From contig LIHN01000004.1 of NCBI GenBank assembly GCA_001314545.1, positions 1 through 64,000 on the forward strand: 64,000 nucleotides of DNA, written 5' to 3'. Shown piece by piece: positions 18,078 to 25,215 of this stretch (position 1 is the stretch's first letter; every line of letters starts with the position of its first letter). Under the pieces are notes generated by a model that was not told where the DNA came from, did not search any database, and saw only the letters and a program-made list of their open reading frames with translations. Source of the DNA: Bacteroidetes bacterium HLUCCA01. GTDB lineage: Bacteria; Bacteroidota; Rhodothermia; Balneolales; HLUCCA01. The translations under genes were made by a program, and so were the position numbers.

Positions 18078-18233
18078 ATGCCAAAAGCAACACTTCGTGT
18101 AAAAGAAGGTTTTCATCAGAAGCTTTACAAAAGAAAGGGCTGGGTGTGGCCCCATGGGGCGAAGGCGTACAGGTGGCGCGAGCTTTGGGCGAAGATGCGC
18201 CCGTCGTGGGCGGTGACCAGCCCGTACGCATGA
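18078..18233 (+). CDS. Hypothetical small ORF or gene remnant
   Basis: The ATG at 18078 opens 51 codons, MPKATLRVKEGFHQKLYKRK then a Trp- and Arg-rich tail. It is not recognisable. The last part is also open in another frame (VARALGEDAPVVGGDQPVRM, ending 18238), with more protein-like composition, so this may be the frameshifted 3' end of an older gene and not a functional peptide. Confidence 0.2.
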   Translation: MPKATLRVKEGFHQKLYKRKGWVWPHGAKAYRWRELWAKMRPSWAVTSPYA

Positions 18234-18306
18234 CGTGATTGCAACATGTTAATTTTTTTTCGACAAAAACGGCATTTTTACTGTACGTGTCAGTTCAGGA
18301 GTTTAC

Positions 18307-18327
18307 CTATACCTATTCCAGGTATAG
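18307..18327. repeat. Perfect 8-bp inverted repeat with 5-base loop
   Basis: CTATACCT-ATTCC-AGGTATAG forms a perfect hairpin between the convergent ATPase and polymer genes. It is not followed by a clear T-run on either strand, so terminator function is uncertain. The right arm continues into TATAGTAC, the same core seen at 16690-16705 and 20531-20540. Confidence 0.55.
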
Positions 18328-18445
18328 TACAACAGCCTGAAATTATACAGCAGAATCCAACTTCGTACCTGCATCAGGGACTCGCCTCAAAACGAACAAC
18401 TGAGCCTATATACCTCTTTGTACAAGTGCTTTGTGGTATGCCGCT

Positions 18446-19657
18446 TCAACGCATTGTGCATCCCGGCTTGCCGCCACAGCCGGCCTCCAGCAACGCCACC
18501 ACATTACGGGTAGCCCGGCCGTCCTGCATGCTGAAAAACAGCTCCCTCACCCGTTTACGTTCTTCATCGAAACCGTCTTTACGATGCAGCGCGTTTTTAA
18601 CGTCTTGCAGAAAATCAGCCTGGGTAGACGGCTCAGGACCCGGACGAACCTCCACCGGCGGAAATGCATGTCCCCGTTCATAGGTGGCGGCATCGTAGGG
18701 CAAAAACACAACAGGAATATCCCGCAACAACCCCTCCAGATAAATGCTGCTATAGTCGGTTATGATGCAGTCAACCGATGGCAGGAGCTGGAACACCTCT
18801 TCTACGGCGTGCTGACCAGCATCCATAATCCGGTTGCTCACGCGGGTGAAGCGCTGCAGCGAAAACCGGTCGTTGGGATGGGGCCGGAGGCAAAGCAAGG
18901 CCTGCTCGCGTTCCAGCATAGCCGCTATGGCATCAATGTCCTGATCAGGAAAGGGAAACCATCGTGTGCGGGCGCGCCTTCGGTACGTTGGTGCGTACAG
19001 AATGACCTTGCGGATTGCTATACCGTTGGTCTGCAGGACTTCGGGTAATGGCTGCTGCTCCGACCCCAACAGTTGATCGTAGGCCGGGAATCCGGTTTCG
19101 GCCAGTTGAGTGGGTTCAAGATTAAACCGGCGGGCAAAAAGCTCCGATACAGCCGGAGAGCTGGACAGGAATACGTCGATGGGTTTAAAACGGTAGCGAA
19201 GGATAGCCCGATGAAGGAATCCCGGGGGGTTTTCGGATGCCGGACGAAGATACTCCCCGCGCTTGGTGGGCAGGCCGTGGTAGGTCTGGATGATCAAGGC
19301 ACGTCGGGGCAGGAAGATAAACGGATAGTCGCTGGTACCGTGGGTCAACAGGATGACATCGGCCCTCGCAATCATTTTGAGTCCGGCCAGGGAGTGAGTT
19401 CGGCATACCACAGCTTTGCCGAAACGCTCCGATAACCGCTTTACGAGGGCAGGACTCCTACTCAGCCATACCGCCTTGAGGGTGGGATGTTCCAGAAGCG
19501 ACTCAAACAATACGCGGGTATTGCCCCGGTACCCGTCGCCGTGAAAAGCGGTCAGCACCACAAGACCGGGCTGCTTTCGGTAGAAGAGGTGGAAAAATAT
19601 GGATACGGCTCCATAGGCCCATTGCAGCAGATATGGGGTACGCCGACTCACCCGCAC
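18446..19657 (-). CDS. CDP-glycerol:glycerophosphotransferase-family polymer transferase
   Basis: The protein (403 residues) belongs to the TagB/TagF-type family that transfers polyol phosphates from CDP-polyols. Visible family features are the segment RALIIQTYHGLPTKRGEYL, equivalent to the QTWHG-T-P-x-K motif around residue 122, and CIITDYSSIYLEGLLRDIPVVFLPYD near residue 311, matching T-D-Y-S-S-x-x-x-D/E. A hydrophobic N-terminal patch (YGAVSIFFHLFY) suggests membrane association. It overlaps by 10 bases with the upstream nucleotidyltransferase, so the two form an operon. In a Gram-negative this more likely modifies a surface glycan than builds teichoic acid; that is inference. Confidence 0.8.
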   Translation of the reverse strand: MRVSRRTPYLLQWAYGAVSIFFHLFYRKQPGLVVLTAFHGDGYRGNTRVLFESLLEHPTLKAVWLSRSPALVKRLSERFGKAVVCRTHSLAGLKMIARADVILLTHGTSDYPFIFLPRRALIIQTYHGLPTKRGEYLRPASENPPGFLHRAILRYRFKPIDVFLSSSPAVSELFARRFNLEPTQLAETGFPAYDQLLGSEQQPLPEVLQTNGIAIRKVILYAPTYRRRARTRWFPFPDQDIDAIAAMLEREQALLCLRPHPNDRFSLQRFTRVSNRIMDAGQHAVEEVFQLLPSVDCIITDYSSIYLEGLLRDIPVVFLPYDAATYERGHAFPPVEVRPGPEPSTQADFLQDVKNALHRKDGFDEERKRVRELFFSMQDGRATRNVVALLEAGCGGKPGCTMR

Positions 19658-20421
19658 AGCAGGGTCGACGACAATGCTAAATACGGCCTGCCGTTTTCTT
19701 CCGCCCGCAGCAAATCGGCCGGTGTGTCGATTTCATCCCACCAGTGGTCAGAAAAATCCACCATTTTCAACCGGATCTGTTGCTCGTCCAGCAAGTCTTT
19801 GATGGCCAGTTCGTAAAATACCGCCGTATCCTGCTGTTCAATTCGCCGGTGGATGCGCTGCAGGAGATTGGTTTTGCTTTGCGCACAAAAAGAGTAAATA
19901 TTCACCGTTTTGTAGAGCTTTTTATGCGATGGCGGCTCTTTTTTGATGTGGAGGTCGCACAGATACCCATCGCAGCAGACCTCTGCGGTGGTTCCGTTGT
20001 GTCGGGAAGGATCAAAACGTTCCAGGGCGATGCGGTTTTCAACCAGAAACTGCTGCATCACCGAGCCATCCAGCACAATGTCGGATTCAATCAGTGCGAA
20101 TCCGTCTTTCAGATGCGGCTCAGCCAGCCATAGCGAATAGATATTGTTGGTGGTGGCATAACGGGCATTGTGTACGGTCGTTATGCGCATACCCGAAGTG
20201 CGACCCTTCAGGTAGGTTTCTACACGCTCGGCTTTAAACCCGGTGACAATGACCACCTCACGGAAGCCAACGGCCTCAAGCGTATCCAGCATGTGGCCCA
20301 GAATCGGTTTTCCCAGGACCTCAACCAGGCACTTGGGCAGGTTGTGGGTATAGGGCTGAAGTCGACTGCCTGTTCCGGCAGCGAGAATAACGGCAGTAGT
20401 TACAGTAGGTGACACGGGCAT
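19648..20421 (-). CDS. LicC-like NTP:phosphocholine/phosphopolyol cytidylyltransferase
   Basis: The 257-residue protein starts with VTTAVILAAGTGSRLQPYT and HNLPKCLVEVLGKP, the nucleotidyltransferase signature (A-A-G-x-G-x-R-L then K-P/K-C-L). It has NNIYSLWLA, FALIESDIVLDG with the metal-binding Asp, and DHWWDEIDTPADLLRAE at the end. The NNIYSL and WWxEIDTxxDL blocks are typical of LicC-type cytidylyltransferases, more than of sugar-phosphate enzymes. It would supply CDP-choline or a CDP-polyol to the polymer transferase with which it overlaps. No choline kinase (LicA) or LicD is in the window, so the alcohol is undetermined. Confidence 0.82.
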   Translation of the reverse strand: MPVSPTVTTAVILAAGTGSRLQPYTHNLPKCLVEVLGKPILGHMLDTLEAVGFREVVIVTGFKAERVETYLKGRTSGMRITTVHNARYATTNNIYSLWLAEPHLKDGFALIESDIVLDGSVMQQFLVENRIALERFDPSRHNGTTAEVCCDGYLCDLHIKKEPPSHKKLYKTVNIYSFCAQSKTNLLQRIHRRIEQQDTAVFYELAIKDLLDEQQIRLKMVDFSDHWWDEIDTPADLLRAEENGRPYLALSSTLLCG

Positions 20422-20518
20422 GCGTTTGACTGGATAATTTTGGATTAAATATAACCCAAACGCAACAAACTTGCATCACAAAACCCTACCGTATACCACA
20501 AAGCACACGGTTAGCCAC

Positions 20519-20544
20519 TACATGTACGCTGTATAGTACATGTA
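20519..20544. promoter_or_regulatory. Perfect 9-bp palindrome upstream of the LicC-like gene
   Basis: TACATGTAC, eight bases (GCTGTATA), GTACATGTA. It lies in the 182-base gap between the end of the M14 peptidase and the start of the LicC-like gene, both on the minus strand, about 100 bases upstream of that start. There is no T-run next to it, so an operator for a dimeric regulator is as likely as a terminator. Confidence 0.5.
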
Positions 20545-20603
20545 ATGATTAAAAGCGTGCGCTGCAGCATACGTTTATCGTTGCTTATCTCCCGTTTGAT
20601 TCA

Positions 20604-23192
20604 TTACATATTCTGCAGCACGGCGTTGCTGAACAGCAACCTGCCACTGTACCAGAATCCCCGGAACAACGGATTGTCAACCATCAGAATCACCTGTCCG
20701 CGACCTACATTGATCACCCCGAAGTTGAGCGACTCTTCCACCACAGGTTTCACCTTGTAACCCACGAACCCGCTGGTGAAACCATCCGCCGGAATATGTC
20801 CTACATTCCAGCCTCTGTTCAAATATTCAAACGCATCGGTGCGGCGCTTAAGTGAGAAATAGGTCTCGGGCATCCCAAAACCCAGCGGGTGGGTTACATC
20901 GATGTGGGTACGGAAAATACCGCCCGCCAGCGAACTGCTCATCCCCTCCCGACGACGATCGCCAAATACCCGCAGACGGTCGTCCATCGCATCTACCTCC
21001 TCCTCATCCGGCGATTTCGCCTCCGGAACATCGACGCCGCGCAGGCTGCCAATCTGGGTTATCACATTCTCCAGCACAATCAAGCGCCCCCCTCGTGAGA
21101 GCCAATCGGATACGCGGTCGCCTGTCGTGCCGGTTAGCAGACTGTTATACCGACCCGCCGGCAGTACCATCACGTCAAAATCGAAGAAGTTCAGCTGCCC
21201 GACCCGGTCCATATCCACCAGGGTAATCGGGTATTCCAGCTGCCAGTCGAAAAAGTGCCAGACCTCACCCATGTTCATGCCCGATACGTCCTCGCCGGTG
21301 AACATGACCACACGCGGCGCTCTGGCAAACGCCACGCTCTCCGAGCTTACATCGATGCTGGCCGGATTCAGTCCCGTGCCGGTGGCAATGGGCGTGCGCC
21401 CATATTCTGCTGAGAGCGCCTGTACGGCGTCATCGAACCCATCGATGTGATCGTTGTTGTGGCGGGTAATGACGATGGATCCACGGGGTACATCGCTGGC
21501 ACCTACCTGCATCGGCTCGGAGGTCAGGCGTACACGAAATTCCTCACGATGGAGGCGGGCCAGGAACCGGGCATCCTCAAAGCTCTGCCAGGGGAAAATG
21601 TAGGCGTAAACCGGGTCAGTTACGGCCTGCTGCGGGGCAGTATTCAGCACCGCATCGGCATCGCCTTCCGGATTGAGTCGCTCGGTGGTGGCAAACGCGG
21701 TAACGCCGTACACATAGGGCAGCGACCAGGCCGTGATATCATAGGTCAGGGAGTCGACCACCGTGGTTCGCGGTTCCAGCAGCACATTGGCCAGCACGGA
21801 CTTCGGCTGATACATGCTCACGATGATATCCTCGCCGGTGGTGCTGATCGCCTCGGTGGCACCGGTCTGATAGTTAAACGCACGCAGGTTCCTGCGGGCG
21901 GGCGCGGTACCGAACTGAACCTGCTGGGCTTCCAGAAGCTCCAGCATGGCACGCAGGTTATCCCGGTTTCCATCGTGGCGAAGGATATAGGTTTTGTAGG
22001 TGGTCTGGGGATCGTTGCGGGAGGTATCAAAATAGCGCTGAAACTCGGCGGCAACACGGTCGTGGTTACGAGATACAACCTCCACGGTCGACATCCCCAC
22101 GCGGTGCTGGTTGCCCAGACGGTGTTCCAGGGTGTGCAGGTGGTCTTCCGGTGTAGTCACGGCCAGACCGGCACCCCAGCTTCCGCCCTGCTCGTAGGTC
22201 ATCCCGATGGCGCCCTGAAAGGTAGGCCAGGTGTCACCGTAGCTGGGATAAAACAGATCAAACACCTCGCCGGTATAATACAGATGGTTGACCGCATCGA
22301 AATGACGGGCATGATTCTCGCCGATGGTGGTCTGAAATTCCTTCTGCCAGTCGGTTATGCTGGTGTGAAACGGATTGGCAGCCGGGGCAAAGAAGTAGCG
22401 GTAGCCACCCATTTCATGAAAATCGGCGTGTACATGCGGAAGCCAGCGCTGATAAATAGCGTTGCGCAGCTGGGATTCCCGCTGGGTCTGCCAGGCCCAG
22501 TCGCGGTTCATGTCAAAGTGATAGTGATTCAACCGACCGTTGGGCGATGGCTCACGATGCTCGCGGGACAGGGGATGGGGATCAAAATGCCGGCCTACCA
22601 CCTGATTGAACCACACAGCGTAGCGCTCCGTCCCGTCCGGATTCAGCGAAGGATCCATGATTACGAGGGTGTTTTCCAGCCAGGGCTTGGTGTCGCGATT
22701 GGCGGGATTGGCCAGTTCGTACACGGTTTGCATGGAGCCCTCAATACTGGCGGCCTCATTCCCGTGAATGTTGTAACTCATCCACAAAATGGCGGTCTGG
22801 TCGGCCGGATCCGGGTCCCCCTCGGCCAGTCCCGTACGACGCAGGTTATTCACGCGGATGTCTTCCAGTCGGTTCAGATTCTCCGGTGCGGAAATGTAGA
22901 CCACCATAAGCGGCCGGCCTTCGGTACTGGTACCGTAATGCTCCAGGGCGATGTAGTCGCTGTTGGCTGCTACGTGCTCAAAATACGCCACCATCCGGTG
23001 GTGAAACGTGAAACGCTCGCCCAGCTCATAGCCCAGAAACTCGGCCGGCGACTGTACCCCTGAGGCGGTTTGCACGGAGGCCCGGGCGGTGGCTGCAGTC
23101 TGAGCCTGTACGGCGGGCTGCATCGAAATCAGCATAACGAGGGTGAGGGCCACGGAAGCAATGGTAGTAAATCGAGTTCGTATCATGTACAT
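20604..23192 (-). CDS. Secreted M14-family zinc carboxypeptidase-like protein
   Basis: The 862-residue protein has an N-terminal signal peptide (TIASVALTLVMLISM, cleavage near AVQAQ) and an M14 peptidase domain. H143 and E146 in NIHGNEAASIE match the H-x-x-E zinc motif, NPDGTERY is the substrate-binding N-P-D-G block, and HVHADFHEM at 253-261 contains the third zinc ligand. The long C-terminal part resembles a glutamine-amidotransferase-like fold, as in related large M14 proteins of Bacteroidota. No T9SS sorting domain is seen, so it is probably periplasmic or exported otherwise. An alternative start is the ATG at 23186. Ppx/GppA lies 281 bases upstream on the same strand; nothing was found in that gap. 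Confidence 0.88.
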   Translation of the reverse strand: MYMIRTRFTTIASVALTLVMLISMQPAVQAQTAATARASVQTASGVQSPAEFLGYELGERFTFHHRMVAYFEHVAANSDYIALEHYGTSTEGRPLMVVYISAPENLNRLEDIRVNNLRRTGLAEGDPDPADQTAILWMSYNIHGNEAASIEGSMQTVYELANPANRDTKPWLENTLVIMDPSLNPDGTERYAVWFNQVVGRHFDPHPLSREHREPSPNGRLNHYHFDMNRDWAWQTQRESQLRNAIYQRWLPHVHADFHEMGGYRYFFAPAANPFHTSITDWQKEFQTTIGENHARHFDAVNHLYYTGEVFDLFYPSYGDTWPTFQGAIGMTYEQGGSWGAGLAVTTPEDHLHTLEHRLGNQHRVGMSTVEVVSRNHDRVAAEFQRYFDTSRNDPQTTYKTYILRHDGNRDNLRAMLELLEAQQVQFGTAPARRNLRAFNYQTGATEAISTTGEDIIVSMYQPKSVLANVLLEPRTTVVDSLTYDITAWSLPYVYGVTAFATTERLNPEGDADAVLNTAPQQAVTDPVYAYIFPWQSFEDARFLARLHREEFRVRLTSEPMQVGASDVPRGSIVITRHNNDHIDGFDDAVQALSAEYGRTPIATGTGLNPASIDVSSESVAFARAPRVVMFTGEDVSGMNMGEVWHFFDWQLEYPITLVDMDRVGQLNFFDFDVMVLPAGRYNSLLTGTTGDRVSDWLSRGGRLIVLENVITQIGSLRGVDVPEAKSPDEEEVDAMDDRLRVFGDRRREGMSSSLAGGIFRTHIDVTHPLGFGMPETYFSLKRRTDAFEYLNRGWNVGHIPADGFTSGFVGYKVKPVVEESLNFGVINVGRGQVILMVDNPLFRGFWYSGRLLFSNAVLQNM

Positions 23193-23473
23193 CTATGTTA
23201 TGGTAAGCGGAAAGACGACCGGATGGATGACCGCAGCCAAAGCGGGCACGACCGGAGTATCGGAAGAAAAGGCAAAGTACTGAAATATGCGGTGGGCAAC
23301 AACGGCGGGAGACCGCGGCAACATTATTTGACACAGGGTACCTACTGCGGCGCAACAGATGCCGAACGGCCAAGGAAGGTACAGACACAGGTGGATTGCC
23401 GGCGTTGGCGGGCTGTTAATGCATGAAATCCCGCGGTGAAAAACCGGACGGCGCCGGCGTTGGCGGGCACACG

Positions 23474-25150
23474 CTATCCCGGCATGCGGACAATCTGCAG
23501 CTTGCGATGCATCAGTTTCTCGAAGAGCTCCCGTTTGCGCATCGCCCCCCAGATCTCCAGCTCCGGATCGCCCTGGGTTCGGATCTGGATTTCGACCACG
23601 CTTTTGCGCACCACGGTACGGATATCCTGCACATTCTGGTAGTGGGAGCGATCCAGCCCGTCGGCCACGCGCAGGATACCCGCCAGCGACCGGACGGTCG
23701 ACTTCTGCTCGCGGGTCAGGGCCTGAAACAACGCATGCCCGGCTTTGGGCACCGAGCGGCGGTGATACCGCGCCACATGCGCCATGATTTCAATTTCCTC
23801 CTGGGTAAACCCCTTCAGATCGGCATTCTGAATCAGGTACAACGCATGCTTGTGGTGTTTTTTGTGGGAGATATGATAGCCGATATCATGCATGAGCGAG
23901 GCAAACTCCAGCAGTTGCCGGTCGTGGTCGCCCAGGCCATGCACCGACCGCGTATCTTCGAAAATCCGCAGAGCCAGTCGGGTGACCTGCGTGGAATGGT
24001 CTTCATGCCAGCTGCATTTACGCAGCAGCTCATACACACTGCGGGTGCGGGTGTCCGGATACACCTCCAGAAGACGGAGGTCCTGCATTTCCCGTTTGAT
24101 ATAGCGCAGAATAATCCCCTCCCGCATCGCTTCGGTAGATGTTTTAATCCGGTCGATTTTATACCGGGTCAGTACGGTGTGCACCTGCACGAGTCCGGCC
24201 ACAATGAAATCCACCCGTTTGGCGTCCAGACCGGGCACCACAAGCCGTTGTTTGTGATCCATTTTCAGGAACTTGCGATAAAATGCCGTGAATTCCTGTC
24301 GGGTATACTCAAATTCATTCAGCATAACCGCTACCCCCGTTCCGGCCGTCCCGTTGCTGCCGGCGACCAGACGTTCGGCGGCAATCATCGCCGCGATGTT
24401 CTGCATGGTTCCCGAGCTGCCCACCAGCATGGTCACCCCACGTTCCTTCACCGCCGCATCCACCTTCACGAGTTCCCCGGTGTACACCGCCTCCAGCTTC
24501 TTAACCGAGGCCTTGGAAATCGGATCTTCTTTGACATAGTCGGCCGACATCCGCGCCACGCCGGTCTTGCGGGAATCCAGAAAATACAGGCGGATATGGT
24601 CGGCAATGATAAACTCCGTACTCCCCCCGCCGATGTCCATAATCAGCGCCATCTCCCCGTTCAGGCTGAGGGCGTGCTGCACGGCAAACCCGATCAGTTC
24701 GGCCTCGGTGGTGCCGGGAATGGCACGGATCTTGATCTGCACCTCATCGATGGCACGCTGGATAAACTCCCCTCCGTTGGCGGCTTCGCGGATGGCCGAG
24801 GTAGCATAGGCCAGAATCTGCTCCACCCGGTAGGAGTCGCACAGGGTTTTGATTTTCTGCAGGGCCTCCAGTCCGCGCAGCATGGCTTCTTCGGAAAGGT
24901 TTTTCCCAAGGCCGTCTCTGCCCAGGGTGACCATTTCTTTCAGGGCGTCAATAGTGTCATAGGTTCCATCGGGCCGGATATCCACAATCACCGCGTGAAA
25001 AGAGTTGGTTCCGATATCAATCGCGGCAATACGTCGTTTTTGGTTGGTGGAGCTAGGTGTTGACGCTGATTGCGGGTGTATCACGATAGAATAACTGCTA
25101 TTTTTCGCTATGCTTATGCGGAACAAGGTCCCGCGCGGTTGGTTCCTCAA
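23474..25150 (-). CDS. ppx: Ppx/GppA exopolyphosphatase with C-terminal HD domain
   Basis: This enzyme hydrolyses polyphosphate or pppGpp. The 558-residue protein has the two actin-fold phosphate loops: AAIDIGTNSFHAVIVDI near residue 42 and ALIMDIGGGSTEFIIAD near residue 188. ATSAIREAANG precedes the second. The C-terminal 200 residues form an HD domain (FASLMHDIGYHIS then HKKHHKHALYLI), the long Ppx/GppA architecture. The first 40 residues are not conserved; a GTG within SIVIHPQ could be the true start. It is upstream of the M14 peptidase with a long gap, so a shared operon is uncertain. Confidence 0.9.
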   Translation of the reverse strand: MRNQPRGTLFRISIAKNSSYSIVIHPQSASTPSSTNQKRRIAAIDIGTNSFHAVIVDIRPDGTYDTIDALKEMVTLGRDGLGKNLSEEAMLRGLEALQKIKTLCDSYRVEQILAYATSAIREAANGGEFIQRAIDEVQIKIRAIPGTTEAELIGFAVQHALSLNGEMALIMDIGGGSTEFIIADHIRLYFLDSRKTGVARMSADYVKEDPISKASVKKLEAVYTGELVKVDAAVKERGVTMLVGSSGTMQNIAAMIAAERLVAGSNGTAGTGVAVMLNEFEYTRQEFTAFYRKFLKMDHKQRLVVPGLDAKRVDFIVAGLVQVHTVLTRYKIDRIKTSTEAMREGIILRYIKREMQDLRLLEVYPDTRTRSVYELLRKCSWHEDHSTQVTRLALRIFEDTRSVHGLGDHDRQLLEFASLMHDIGYHISHKKHHKHALYLIQNADLKGFTQEEIEIMAHVARYHRRSVPKAGHALFQALTREQKSTVRSLAGILRVADGLDRSHYQNVQDIRTVVRKSVVEIQIRTQGDPELEIWGAMRKRELFEKLMHRKLQIVRMPG

Positions 25151-25215
25151 AAAATAGACAATTCCCGCGCGATTCCTAAAGTTGCTTCCGATTAACTTTT
25201 CGATTTCTTTATGCT

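Larger units (their letters stand above)
18038..18445. other. Intergenic region with one doubtful small ORF and a hairpin
   Basis: This 408-base region lies downstream of the ATPase and downstream of the convergent polymer gene. It holds a 51-codon ORF at 18078 (listed), a T-rich stretch at 18246-18258 and an inverted repeat at 18307-18327 (listed). No other gene seen. Confidence 0.5.

Noticed and set aside
21447-25063. Long + strand ORFs (over 500 codons each) opposite the M14 peptidase and Ppx/GppA genes
   Set aside because: Both are shadows: the minus-strand frames contain complete catalytic motifs and the + strand products are Gly/His/Gln-rich nonsense.
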